Below are positions 25,694-37,280 of a stretch of DNA of 64,000 nucleotides, in pieces (positions within the stretch are counted from its first letter, which is position 1; each line of letters opens with the position of its first letter). A program made the translations under genes and the position numbers. The notes under the pieces were generated by a model that saw nothing but the letters and a program-made list of their open reading frames with translations, ran no database searches and was not told the DNA's origin. This DNA is from Hofstenia miamia. Taxonomy: Eukaryota; Xenacoelomorpha; Acoela. The stretch lies in NCBI GenBank assembly GCA_004352715.1, contig SCFE01000016.1:1847106-1911105 (forward strand), written 5' to 3'.

Positions 25694-26701
25694 AAGATGT
25701 TCCCCATCAAAAATTCCTGAATACTCTCCTGCTGTATGGGGAGGACCTTCTAATTATTTATTAAACTGCATCGATAGTGACCAGAAAAAAGGTTTGCGTC
25801 TTGGAAATATTTCTAACTATAAACCAATTCAATCAGATCATATGAACAGATAATAATGTTCTTACATCAGTAATTCGAAAAAAGATCTTCTTACTTTGAT
25901 TCACACCTTGCGTTCGCGATTACCAACTGTAGTGAAAACTAGTTATGAGTAAGGCCCCCAAAATATGACCCAAAAATAGTAAGTGATGAACTTTCTAGTT
26001 TATTCAGAATGTAAATCAAGCTGCTGGAATGTTTAGATATGGTTCTCAAGCTGTTAACAAAACAGTGTTGTTTTATTGTCTTTTGCCTTTTTAACTAGAA
26101 TACCAGAATTTTGCCAGAACTTGACAACAACTTGTTTGGTATTCCAGACAAACTGATGCCTAACTTAGCGATGATAGGCAAACAGCAATATGTATGACCT
26201 ATAAGACCTTTCCATGCAGAACATAACTTAAAATTCAAGTTCATTAAATATGAATTTTACATGACTTTATATGACTTTATGACCTTAAGGTCACTCTATT
26301 TATGTGTTAGCATTTATTTTATTCCAAAAAAAAGATTTTAACACTAGAAAGTCTCTTTGCACATTTTAAATACATTTGTAATGCCTCATGTAATGAGAAT
26401 TTAAATAGAAAATCAGCATATTTTGTTCTTCTTACACTTTTCTTTCAATTGCTTTGTTTTCATTAGTTTTACTTGAATGCGTCAATTCTGACAACTGCAT
26501 GAATTTAAGATATAGAATCATTGGACTTTCTAATGTTCAGGAATTCATATATTTTGCTAACATTAATTTTGTAAGTGGATTTTTATCTGTTTTTAGGCTA
26601 AAATTTGTTAGGCTAATATAAGTTCAACCTTTGAAAAACAGTGTAAAAATTCATTAAAACTGTGTACTTGGTGGTGTACATAGAGTCGAGTGTCGATTTT
26701 A

Positions 26702-26750
26702 AATATTATAATTATTATTATAATTATTGTTATTATTATATTATTATAAT
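26702..26750. repeat. (ATT)n-like low-complexity tract
   Basis: Interrupted ATT/TTA trinucleotide array. A similar but less regular tract lies near 24395-24470. Confidence 0.8.
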
Positions 26751-27571
26751 CTTGCTAAGCGATTTAAGATGAAATAGAACAATAGTATTTGGTTTTTCAA
26801 AAGCTCGATTTTATCAAACACCAAAAGTATAGTATACCATGTTAGCATTTTGTTCTAAATTAGACCTCCAACTATTCAAATGTTGGAAAAATGAATAACG
26901 TTGGATTTTGATTCATTATCAGAAGTTCAATTTGCTAGGAAATATTAAGGACAGAAAATGATTTCCAAAGTGCACAATTTGTAATTCAATTTGATCAACC
27001 AATGCGCAATTGTAAGCTTGCGATCCAGAGAGCAGATTATAACTCAGTTCTGGATTTAATTGAATGTGTAGTGTGCCAATGAACTTTGTTAATCACATGT
27101 TAATAAATTTGCCTAGTTGCACATTTTCTTTTTAAAAATGATATAATAACTTATTGAAGTTGGACTTAATTAGGAAATTCCACCGAATTTCAGAGGAATT
27201 TTAGCATGAATCTTAAGGGAATTCCAACTATTCAATTAGTTCAAGATGGGACGAATTTCGAAATCTTTATTATCAACCTTCGGAACTTGTTAATATTCAA
27301 GATATAAAGGGATGTTTCGCAAACATGAATTCGCATGCATTTAGTCGCCCGACACAACAGTTGCATTTTGACATCCTATTGTCGAATTCTGAGATAACAT
27401 GCAACATTCCCACCTAGGTTGAGAGGGCAATTGGAAATGCTAGATATACTTTTGAAAATGTAGCTTTAATAAAGATGAATCTTCTCGTATGCTTTGCTAA
27501 TTTTGTTGAATAAAAATGCTTTTTTGGAAGTATAGTTTCGATTAAAGCGTAGGACAATAAATTTGAGTCAT

Positions 27572-27603
<32 letters not shown>

Positions 27604-27740
27604 NNNNNNNNNNNNNNNNNNNNNNNNNNNNNNNNNNNNNNNNNNNNNNNNNNNNNNNNNNNNNNNNNNNNNNNNNNNNNNNNNNNNNNNNNNNNNNNNN
27701 NNNNNNNNNNNNNNNNNNNNNNNNNNNNNNNNNNNNNNNN
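27604..27740. other. Assembly gap (137 N) within (TA)n
   Basis: N run bordered on both sides by TA dinucleotides (from about 27575 and to about 27771). The TA array itself probably caused the gap. Confidence 0.98.
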
Positions 27741-27774
<34 letters not shown>

Positions 27775-29293
27775 GGTGGCCCTTTCATATGGTGAAAATA
27801 TAACATTTTTGCATGTCTGGTCTTTTTAAAAGGTTCATTAGAAACACTTTTATTCAAATTTCTGATAATCTGTTCCATTTTTTACATGTGGCGCAATGCT
27901 GTTAAAGTTGACCTAATAAGGCTGAATACATGACAGGTAATAATTTATTAATGCAATAGCCACAAAAACAGAATAGCTATTTTTTTATTTTTCTATCTTT
28001 TCTCAACAATTCCTAAAGCATACTGCCAATTATTCTTCATTATTGAGTAATGGAATGGCTTTATTTCCTGTGTCAAACACACAATTCGTTAGCAGGTGCT
28101 AGTAATCCCAAATAACTGTTTGAGGGGTTTTGAAGATTTCACTTTCATTCCAGTCTTCTGGAAAGCCATCAAATTCACTCAGCTATCAACCAACCTTCTA
28201 CTGCTTCTGGTTACAAAAACAACAGACAATTTACTTTATTATTTCTCCTATCCGCTTGAGCTCATTTCAGTGATTCTGATTCATCTCTTCAATATCCTTT
28301 GGAACGTTTCGAATTTTGACGGTTGTTCAGCCAAATGTAAGTCAGAATGCATCAATACATATAAAAAAATCAATTATTCTGAAGGATAAAACAAATTGCC
28401 TAAATTCTTACAAAATATAGCTACTTGGATTTGACGTTGAGGATAGGAATAAAGCAACTGAATACTTTCAAGTCGTGTCCAGTTGCCTGTGGAGCCAGTA
28501 GCGCCAAGAATTAAACCTTACTATCGACCTTTGCTAAAACAGTTTTCGATATCTTGTAATCCGTTATCTCCGCGATTTCAAGGTTGAACTGAGATCAAAA
28601 TAACCAAATTTAAGATATGTGTTAGGATTTCAGCAATCATTACGTTATATACATGAGGTAGGGCAAAGTGTTTTAAGTTTCTTGGCATAAAGCCAATCCC
28701 CCAAAAAATCAACGTCTGATAATGATTTTGCTGATGCTCTGCTATTAATCACGTTGAAAAGAGCAATATCATTGGGAAAGTAAACCTTTTCTAAGATACT
28801 GTTTCCTTTGATTAATGCTCTTAAAATCAATTACAAGAATAGATTATCAAACTTGTTGATGGCGTCCTGTCTAAGATTAGTCAGAATTTCAGAAATTGAC
28901 CAAAGAATTTCTATTTGCCGAATTGCAGAAATTAGTGCTATTTGAAATTTTTCTTTAAAATCATTCTGATGCTGTATTTAGAGAAAAGTGCTTGCATTAT
29001 TTCGAGTAAATAAATGCACCTACTTAAAAACAGTTAAGTATAAATTAGATCAATAGAATTAGTACACATTTTCAAAAACATTTGATAAAAATGAATATAT
29101 GAATTTAAAATTTCTGAGTTCTGAGTTCGATGTCATTTGTATGCTAAGTGTTAATGAGATGCCTAGAAGTAATTACGTTACGTCACAAACCTATTTCAAA
29201 TAGTTCAAGATTTTACACTCATCATCTTTTAGAAGATTCATAGGCAAAACTTTCGGAAATTTATAAATAAGGGCCACCCTCTACGACTAATTG

Positions 29294-29296
<3 letters not shown>

Positions 29297-29326
<30 letters not shown>
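29297..29326. repeat. (TA)n microsatellite
   Basis: 30 bp TA run. Confidence 0.97.
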
Positions 29327-29329
<3 letters not shown>

Positions 29330-30367
29330 GCTCTTTAAATACAAAATTTTAAAATATCTACAAGGCGCTCAAAAAATTTTTTTTTGGAAAAACTTGAAAC
29401 TCATACATAAAAATACGAAAGGAAATAATCTGAAATTTCTGGAATGCAAATATAAATTTGGCTTCAATGGTCTTGTTAATCAAGCATTGTTGGTTAACAA
29501 ATAAAGATTGGTTTTTCAAAATCTATTCTCGATACAGTGAGTGATTAAAGTGCCTAGCTTAAAAAATTCATCCTGAATTATTGGACTTACTAGCTTCATA
29601 AAACTATCAACAGGAATTTCATCGTCCTATTTACCTAAATTGTGATTGTACATGCACAAATTTTCGCAAATAAGTCCATTGAATTTGAAACATTGAAGGT
29701 TGACAATGCCAAATTTAAAATGCTAGGGATCAAAGATGAAGTGGGAATATTTTAAATAGCTTTCAAAATAATAAAGAATATTTTGGGTAGAAAATTAGAA
29801 CAATCCCTTTTTCAGTCAAAGCAAATATGTAAAAGTTGAATTAGTATATAAGCTACATGTGTCTATGTCTGCACATTAGATCAGAATAAGTATTAAATAC
29901 ATTTAAAATTGAGTTTCTCTAGAGTTATTGATGTTTATCTAAAAATTAAGAAATACATGTTTTCAATTTATTTATTCAAGATAATGAGTCTAATTGATAA
30001 AATGCTTCTCACCAAGTGGACGCGATAGCAACCTATATATCTCCCACTAGTCAACTTATTGACATGCTGAGAGATAGGCGTTTATTAAATGTTTATGTCG
30101 AATGCAGAAGCCTATAGCGTTAATTCTGACACATTTCCCCCCAACTGGTAAACATTTTTGAATTCATATGCTGGAATGATTTCAAATTCATGTTTCAATT
30201 ACCTGTCAGAAAGCTTGTTAGTCCATCATTCAAAACAAAGATTATCACAGAGTTTCAGAGAGCAATAAAAATTTCATATTTTAATCTTGTCCATTATAAT
30301 CAGACTTCAAAACATTAATTAATCTAGCATAGTTTTAGACTATGCATTTTATAAGTTGTTTGATTCT

Positions 30368-30398
30368 ATCATGACCTACTAGTTTAGTAGGTCATGAT
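30368..30398. repeat. Perfect hairpin, 14 bp stem, 3 nt loop
   Basis: ATCATGACCTACTA and its exact reverse complement are separated by GTT. The stem is also flanked by the direct repeat TGATTCTAT (30361-30369 and 30395-30403), so the palindrome may have arisen by template switching. Confidence 0.9.
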
Positions 30399-32413
30399 TC
30401 TATTCATAATACATGCATGTTCTAAAATGTGTAACCACGAATACTATAACACAAATCTCCAATATTCAGGGGATTTAATAGAACATTAAGTGAAATTTAA
30501 ATAATAACCTACACAAAATATGTAGAATATGTGGTAGAGTATTTTCTATGCAAATAAAGAAAATAAAGGATTAAAAACCGCATTAGTTTCAATGCAGACG
30601 ATGGGTTATGACGCGAAACCAGGATGTGGCTAAAATGGTGATTAAATTGAACCGTTAATATCACCTGTACTAGGGTGCTTGCAATTTCCTATTATCACTG
30701 GAGACATTTTTAAATATCAATTATATTTCCTTCTCACTGGCAAAAATACTGTTGTATATGTTATATAAAACATGTGCAGCACATCATAATTGCTTCTGCA
30801 AGTAGAACTTTACTTGACATATATACAGGTGTACAGCTTCAATGCAAAAACTATGCAGTCTCCATGAATGCTTAAGAAATATATTTAAAAATATCCTCCA
30901 GCAGTTGATATGCCAAGGCTTATTTGTATTCCCAATTCTATCGATCTTATTTTAAAACATCTGGTTGATTGAATCCCTGTGTGATTTCATTAATTAAACA
31001 ATGTTAGGTATTGTCACCTTTAATTTTCACATTCAATACACATTACTGTCGGGCAAGTTGAGATTTGAATAATACAAACTCATTTTTGCGGTTGATTCAA
31101 CGCATTTTCAAGAGTATTCTCTTATGCTTTAATTACATAATCTAATTTGGTAGGCCTTAACAGATAAAATTAAAAACTTGTGATTTCTTTAAAAATATAT
31201 CTCTAGACAAAATTGTGCTGTTCCTTAATTGTATCGAGTAACTCTTACCCCAGGGTCTAATACTAGGAAAAGTGAAGTGACCAACATGCCACTATTCACT
31301 AAACAAGCACCAATTGCTTGATTACACACGGTTGTTTAGTCTTATTTCTCAGGCTTGCAATGAACATTGAAGGAGTTCTAATGTGAGACGAGAATTTCCA
31401 TCCCATGGAAATATATATTAGTAAATACGTAAGAATCTAAAAATATGAATTTTAAAATACGTTGAAAAATATGTAAAAATTCGATATTTACTGATAAGTG
31501 GTACACTTTTAGATTTTTAGCTTTAATGGAAGTTCAGCCAAGTGGTACGATCCGCTCTACTATTCTACTTCTAGTCTAATCTAATAAAAGACGCTAGTAA
31601 AGTGTAAAATTTAAATAGTTTCATTGTAGCCATTGCAAAAAAGATGTTGCATGCAAATCGATTTTCTAAAGTTTATAATTTTATATATTTTACGCAATTT
31701 TCAAAATTTTCAAAATTCGTAGAAATGGCTTGAAATAGGAAATTTCCGAGGGAAATGGTTTCCTCAGAGAGTTGATGGAATCTTGTGGAACAAAATTGAC
31801 ATAGACTGTGGAATTTTTTCACGAAATATCTTTCAAATGTTCATATTTTAATTAATTTTATAGTCTTAATTTTAATAACACAGTGATGTCTAAAATTTCT
31901 CTGCAAATGCTGAAAAGACTCAGATATGTTGTGGGTTTGATAACAAATCTCACTAATTTAAATCACTAGAAAAATTTATTAAATTTACCACGCTGTCATT
32001 TTCTTGATATGATGAGAGGAGTAGTTGGTGATTGATACCAAAACCTGAAAATTGTTCAAGTTTCGATTTTTATTGATTACTAGCATCATAAGAGAGACAT
32101 AGGGCAACCAAATCCTCCATGGCTAATGAGATGGAATGGGATGAGGCGCCATTAAAATATTTACGGAATGCGATCAATCTGAACAAACAAATCTCGTCAT
32201 AGAGAAGCCTCAATTTTTAGTTCTGCACTTGATTGATTTTTTTTATCACATTTCTCCATAATGTATGGTGTGTATTTTTCATATTTTGTTTTCAATTTTT
32301 TTAAATATTTGTGTACATACAAATAATTATAATTTTGTTTGTAGTAAAAATATAGTGCAATATTGATTGCGTCATAAGACCAAGTAAAACTTTATTAATA
32401 TACATATATATAT

Positions 32414-33413
32414 NNNNNNNNNNNNNNNNNNNNNNNNNNNNNNNNNNNNNNNNNNNNNNNNNNNNNNNNNNNNNNNNNNNNNNNNNNNNNNNNNNNNNNN
32501 NNNNNNNNNNNNNNNNNNNNNNNNNNNNNNNNNNNNNNNNNNNNNNNNNNNNNNNNNNNNNNNNNNNNNNNNNNNNNNNNNNNNNNNNNNNNNNNNNNNN
32601 NNNNNNNNNNNNNNNNNNNNNNNNNNNNNNNNNNNNNNNNNNNNNNNNNNNNNNNNNNNNNNNNNNNNNNNNNNNNNNNNNNNNNNNNNNNNNNNNNNNN
32701 NNNNNNNNNNNNNNNNNNNNNNNNNNNNNNNNNNNNNNNNNNNNNNNNNNNNNNNNNNNNNNNNNNNNNNNNNNNNNNNNNNNNNNNNNNNNNNNNNNNN
32801 NNNNNNNNNNNNNNNNNNNNNNNNNNNNNNNNNNNNNNNNNNNNNNNNNNNNNNNNNNNNNNNNNNNNNNNNNNNNNNNNNNNNNNNNNNNNNNNNNNNN
32901 NNNNNNNNNNNNNNNNNNNNNNNNNNNNNNNNNNNNNNNNNNNNNNNNNNNNNNNNNNNNNNNNNNNNNNNNNNNNNNNNNNNNNNNNNNNNNNNNNNNN
33001 NNNNNNNNNNNNNNNNNNNNNNNNNNNNNNNNNNNNNNNNNNNNNNNNNNNNNNNNNNNNNNNNNNNNNNNNNNNNNNNNNNNNNNNNNNNNNNNNNNNN
33101 NNNNNNNNNNNNNNNNNNNNNNNNNNNNNNNNNNNNNNNNNNNNNNNNNNNNNNNNNNNNNNNNNNNNNNNNNNNNNNNNNNNNNNNNNNNNNNNNNNNN
33201 NNNNNNNNNNNNNNNNNNNNNNNNNNNNNNNNNNNNNNNNNNNNNNNNNNNNNNNNNNNNNNNNNNNNNNNNNNNNNNNNNNNNNNNNNNNNNNNNNNNN
33301 NNNNNNNNNNNNNNNNNNNNNNNNNNNNNNNNNNNNNNNNNNNNNNNNNNNNNNNNNNNNNNNNNNNNNNNNNNNNNNNNNNNNNNNNNNNNNNNNNNNN
33401 NNNNNNNNNNNNN
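32414..33413. other. Assembly gap (exactly 1,000 N) within (TA)n
   Basis: The round size suggests an arbitrary or rounded scaffold gap. TA runs border it on both sides. Any exon of the paired-box gene could be hidden here. Confidence 0.98.
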
Positions 33414-35246
33414 TATATATATATATATATATGTTGAGCACTTCTAAGTGTGAAAAAATATAGAATGATAAAATATAAAAGCAACATAGCTTACAATATT
33501 ATTCAGCTAAATTTGTTCACAGCTTGTTGTAAATTTACGTATTTAAACAGCTTATTGTTTATGACAATATGTAGTCAATTATAGATTTTTCCAAAACAAT
33601 CAAAATTGTGGATTCCGTTTTATGCATTGTTAAAAATCAATACAGCATCTATTTATTACAGATTGCTTGTTTCCTTCATTGTTGTGGTACGAATCCACCC
33701 AAAAAAATGCTTAGATATGTATATAAATTGATTGCACAAACTCATAATGGAAAAATAAGCAAAACATTGCTTAAAATGTCAAGCAAGGAATGCGGTAATT
33801 AAATTTCGTAAACTTTAAATTGATTTGGATAAGCCAACATATTAAGGAGGAGAATTTCGAAAGTCGTAAGGGAACTTAACTTCCTAAAAAGATTCATTTA
33901 ATTACCTACAAGTAAACAATATTTTAACTACAATTTAATAAATATTCCACCCTAAAATTTGAGTTTAATAATATTTATGTGAGTTATATTTAAATATACA
34001 ATTGTAGCTCATTTTATGGCACTGAAATACAAAATTATTTTAAGAGCAATACAACACTCATATTGTTGCGTATAAATGAACGCAGAGAAATGTATATTGG
34101 TGTTAGCCTTAATTTTCGTGAATCATGTCCATTTAATAAAATTTTTTAATGACATACAATATTTAACTAGATGTGACAACCAACACAATCGAAAAATATA
34201 AAACAATATATGCTTCAATTACGTCTGCATTGTAAAACTGTTCTGGGATCGAATGAAACATCTATTTTATAGCATTGGAGCATTATAAATCCAAAAATAT
34301 TTTCCAACAAAAGAATTGCGTTCAAATTTTATAGGTGATGGCATAATGGAGGCACTGAATAATTGGATTTTAGGTAAATAAATTTCTATAAAAGATCAAT
34401 TTTAAGCTCTTAGACACATGTTCCTTTGTAATATAAAATTTTGCTAATAAATATGAATAATAAATGACATATTCCTTCTCTAAATTCCTTACATAAATGA
34501 GAATGTAAACTATGTTGAACTTTTCTGTTCTTAAATGCAATTGTATATAATTTACTGAAAATACAGAAAAATAAATTTCATGCATAATTAAATTTGAATA
34601 TTTACAATTCATAATATCACTTAAAATATCTTTTAGCTCTAATTCGTATTGAATTTAGTGGAGAAAAGATTTGTGTTGGTATTTTTTCACTTCTGCTTTG
34701 ATATTTCCCTCCTCTAATTCTGTTTCAATTGCCAACCACAATAGTTTTATAGTAGTTGATTTTTTGATGAATATGTAAGGTCTACTGTTATTTAAGGATG
34801 GAACAGATTGTGCTGCATTGATTTAATTCATTTCAAACTGGTGAAATAATTCGATTTTCTCTATTTTCTCTAAGTGTAAGGTAATTTTGTATTCCTAAAA
34901 GACGAAAGCAGCTGGCAGCATTAAAATTGATTTTTCTTACTCCCAGAGTTTATCAAAACACAATCTTCAACAGTGCTCAATAAGGCGTGTAAATAGTTCA
35001 AAACATTGACATGGAGTTTGATATAAGCTCCCTGAATACATTTTTTTCATTTTTAGTATTTCATTATAGCGTTGTTAAATTTTGTGTTTAAAACTTTTCA
35101 GATTCCTTAAATATATTTAAGAATATTTCACATTTTATTCCAAAGAAGATATAAAAATACAATGGAATATATACGAACTTTCATTTTAAGCATGTATCAC
35201 CTATACACTATTTGTGTGAATGGTTTGGAAATAATCATAAACTGGA

Positions 35247-35250
<4 letters not shown>

Positions 35251-35292
<42 letters not shown>
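35251..35292. repeat. (TA)n microsatellite
   Basis: 42 bp TA run. Confidence 0.97.
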
Positions 35293-35294
<2 letters not shown>

Positions 35295-35814
35295 CAAAAA
35301 CAACGAATTTGAAAAGAGAATATTCAAATAAATTTTTTCTGTAGACTGCAACAATGTGAACATTATTGAAAAATTTTGTATGTAAAATATGATAACAGCA
35401 ATAATAGAATCTTAAAATTCCTTCAAATTTTTAATTAATTCCCAGTAAATAAGTAACTTTCTAATTTATAAATTAGCAAAACCAAAAAACATCAAAAAAG
35501 TAATAATTTTGCAATTTCATACACAATAAAGAAAATTTACCAAAATTATAAAATTTCTGACTTTAATGCAAAAATTCGCTATTGTGTAGATTGATCAAAG
35601 AAGTTTTTTTCAGAATCAGGATGATTATCATTAAAATCATATTTGCTAGAGTCTTTTGAATACAACATTTCTGTAAATGTATGCTATATATATTTTTGAT
35701 AAATTCAACTGACAACAATGATACTCATTGCCTTAAATTGAAATTCTATCATTCTTTTATAGCTTTTTTATGCATGCGTAAAATTCATAGACATAAGACA
35801 TAAAGCTTTCGCCC

Positions 35815-35818
<4 letters not shown>

Positions 35819-35850
<32 letters not shown>
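35819..35850. repeat. (TA)n microsatellite
   Basis: 32 bp TA run, about 200 bp downstream of the paired-box exon on its coding strand (in the intron). Confidence 0.97.
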
Positions 35851-35853
<3 letters not shown>

Positions 35854-36057
35854 CTCCATTCACTGTTGCAGCATACAAATATTAGTAAGAGAAAACAGAA
35901 TATAATATAAGTTTGTATTAGATTTTTTTAACTTTTAATCCTACTTCATTAATTGAATGTACATATCATCATTGATTGCTAAGGGTAAAGAATATTAATT
36001 TTAATTAAAATTTACAGGTTTATTAGTTATTAGCAAGCGCTATCTTGAGTTACTTAC

Positions 36058-36282
36058 TTTTGGCTTACTGCCACCAATTGCTCCAGGCTTAACATTTCCT
36101 GTTTCGTAGTACCTTGTTAGAATTTTACTGACGCAGCCATGCGAAACCAGCAATTGACGTGAAATATCACAAGGCCTTACGCCCATGTGTGCAAGATCAA
36201 CGATCTTTTTACGAACGAAATCAGGCAAAGGCCGACCATTTACGAACACTCCGCCGAGTTGGTTAATTCCAGTGTGTGGCAT
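36058..36282 (-). CDS. poxn: Paired-box (PAI subdomain) coding exon of a Pox-neuro-like Pax gene, partial
   Basis: This 75-codon exon encodes the N-terminal half of a paired domain, a DNA-binding domain of Pax transcription factors that act in the nucleus in development. Seen directly: Met-Pro-His-Thr-Gly, then [16 protein letters not shown] (residues 6-21), [20 protein letters not shown] (36-55), RYYETG (57-62) and GGSKPK at the end. The exon stops at a perfect GTAAGT donor (36057 downward), just after GGSKPK, a usual intron position in this family. The start is chosen because MPHTG followed directly by the paired domain, and [15 protein letters not shown], resemble Pox-neuro more than Pax2/5/8, Pax6 or Pax1/9. 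A possible acceptor (TTTAG, 36294-36293) lies 10 bp upstream of the Met, so a separate 5' UTR exon is likely. The RED half of the paired domain and the C-terminus were not found in the remaining ~36 kb downstream, so the next intron is long or the exon is in a gap. The paired-box call is near certain; the Pox-neuro assignment is inference. Confidence 0.93.
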
Positions 36283-36649
36283 TTTGTGGATACTAAATTT
36301 GAAAATAAAAACTCGCTTTAGTAACAAATCTTCATACAATCTTAAAGTCATCAATAATTACACGAAAAGTATACGTTTTTAAATTGCAATAAATGTAAAT
36401 TATATGTAACAAAAATTATATATATATACCCTTAGATAATGATGTCATTTTTCAAATCCTAAGTATTATGAAGTACCACTCACTGTTGGGCATCAATAAT
36501 AAATATACTTTAATTTTTCAGGTACTTTAAATAATGCAAACCAACAAAAATTAATGAAATTGGAGCGATGATTGTTTCTTAAATTGAAATTAATTCATAG
36601 CAATTTATTATTTAGCGCCATTATAAATATATACATCATAAATTATTTT

Positions 36650-37280
36650 GAGCAATGCATATGCAATTTGAAAGGCTACAATTTGTCTACTAATTAAAAT
36701 TTAATGAAACAGTTAATTAATAATGCATAAAGGAAATGTCTACAAGTGATACTATATGCTAATTAAAGGAAGGTGTTAACTGGTTGAATATTTAAAAGCC
36801 CACCTTGTGATTAATAAATTATTAGGAGTAATGAGTGCGGAGTGAGAAAGTGCTATTGCATCTAAAAAAATAAATAATAGCATGTAGTTAAAAACGCACA
36901 GATTCACCTGCTGGAAATAGATTTGAAAAGCGTATTGTTTCTAATTACCCTTGATTGATTAAGGAAAGCCCTTTGAAGGAAATGGAGCAAGCTGCAATTG
37001 TGACAGTAAAATCATTTATGAGGTTTTGGCCAGGTGAAGAAATTTGGGATTAATTATCAACATTCTGCGAATCAGTTTAACCACTGTCTGCCTGCACTTT
37101 GTCGCGGCCAGTGATGGGTAACGAAACATCTTTGATGATTGAAGAAGTGGAGTCAATGCGTCGCAAACTATCACATTGTAACACTTTCCGGTTTTCCACT
37201 TCACGTGGTTGCACATGACTCTATTAATTGACACACATTTACACCCATGTGACTGCACTTTGTAAATGTGTCTGCTCTGC
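36650..37280. promoter_or_regulatory. Possible 5' regulatory region of the paired-box gene
   Basis: Directly upstream (minus-strand sense) of the paired-box exon, 36660-36840 has many TAAT/ATTA homeodomain-type cores, including CTAATTAAA twice and TTAATTAATAATGC. Next to it is a GC-elevated, non-repetitive island at about 37016-37280 with a CACGTG E-box (37202-37207). AT-rich DNA gives TAAT cores by chance, so this rests mainly on position and on the island standing out from its surroundings. The island could instead be a 5' UTR exon. Confidence 0.3.

Larger units (their letters stand above)
23724..36040. other. Intron and/or intergenic AT-rich DNA
   Basis: Contains the minisatellite, the hairpin, microsatellites and both gaps. 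If the paired-box gene continues leftward, this is its intron. I looked for the second paired-box half (the GMFAWEIR and INRILR motifs) on the minus strand and did not see it. Confidence 0.65.

Noticed and set aside
25489-25710. Minus-strand repeat protein and possible CRISPR-like array
   Set aside because: Head-to-tail 42 bp minisatellite without spacers. The open frame follows from the unit length, and the genome is eukaryotic.
27563-27878. Open frames on both strands reading Tyr-Ile repeats through the N run
   Set aside because: They exist only because (TA)n and N have no stops. Not coding.
28096-28389. 97-codon hydrophobic plus-strand frame following an AG acceptor-like site
   Set aside because: Composition is typical of chance AT-rich frames, and no donor or family match was seen.
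32372-33487. Apparent 370-codon minus-strand frame
   Set aside because: Almost entirely the 1,000 N gap bordered by (TA)n. No real sequence supports it.
37016-37258. 80-codon minus-strand frame in the GC-elevated island
   Set aside because: No recognisable domain and no paired-box similarity. More likely regulatory or UTR sequence.
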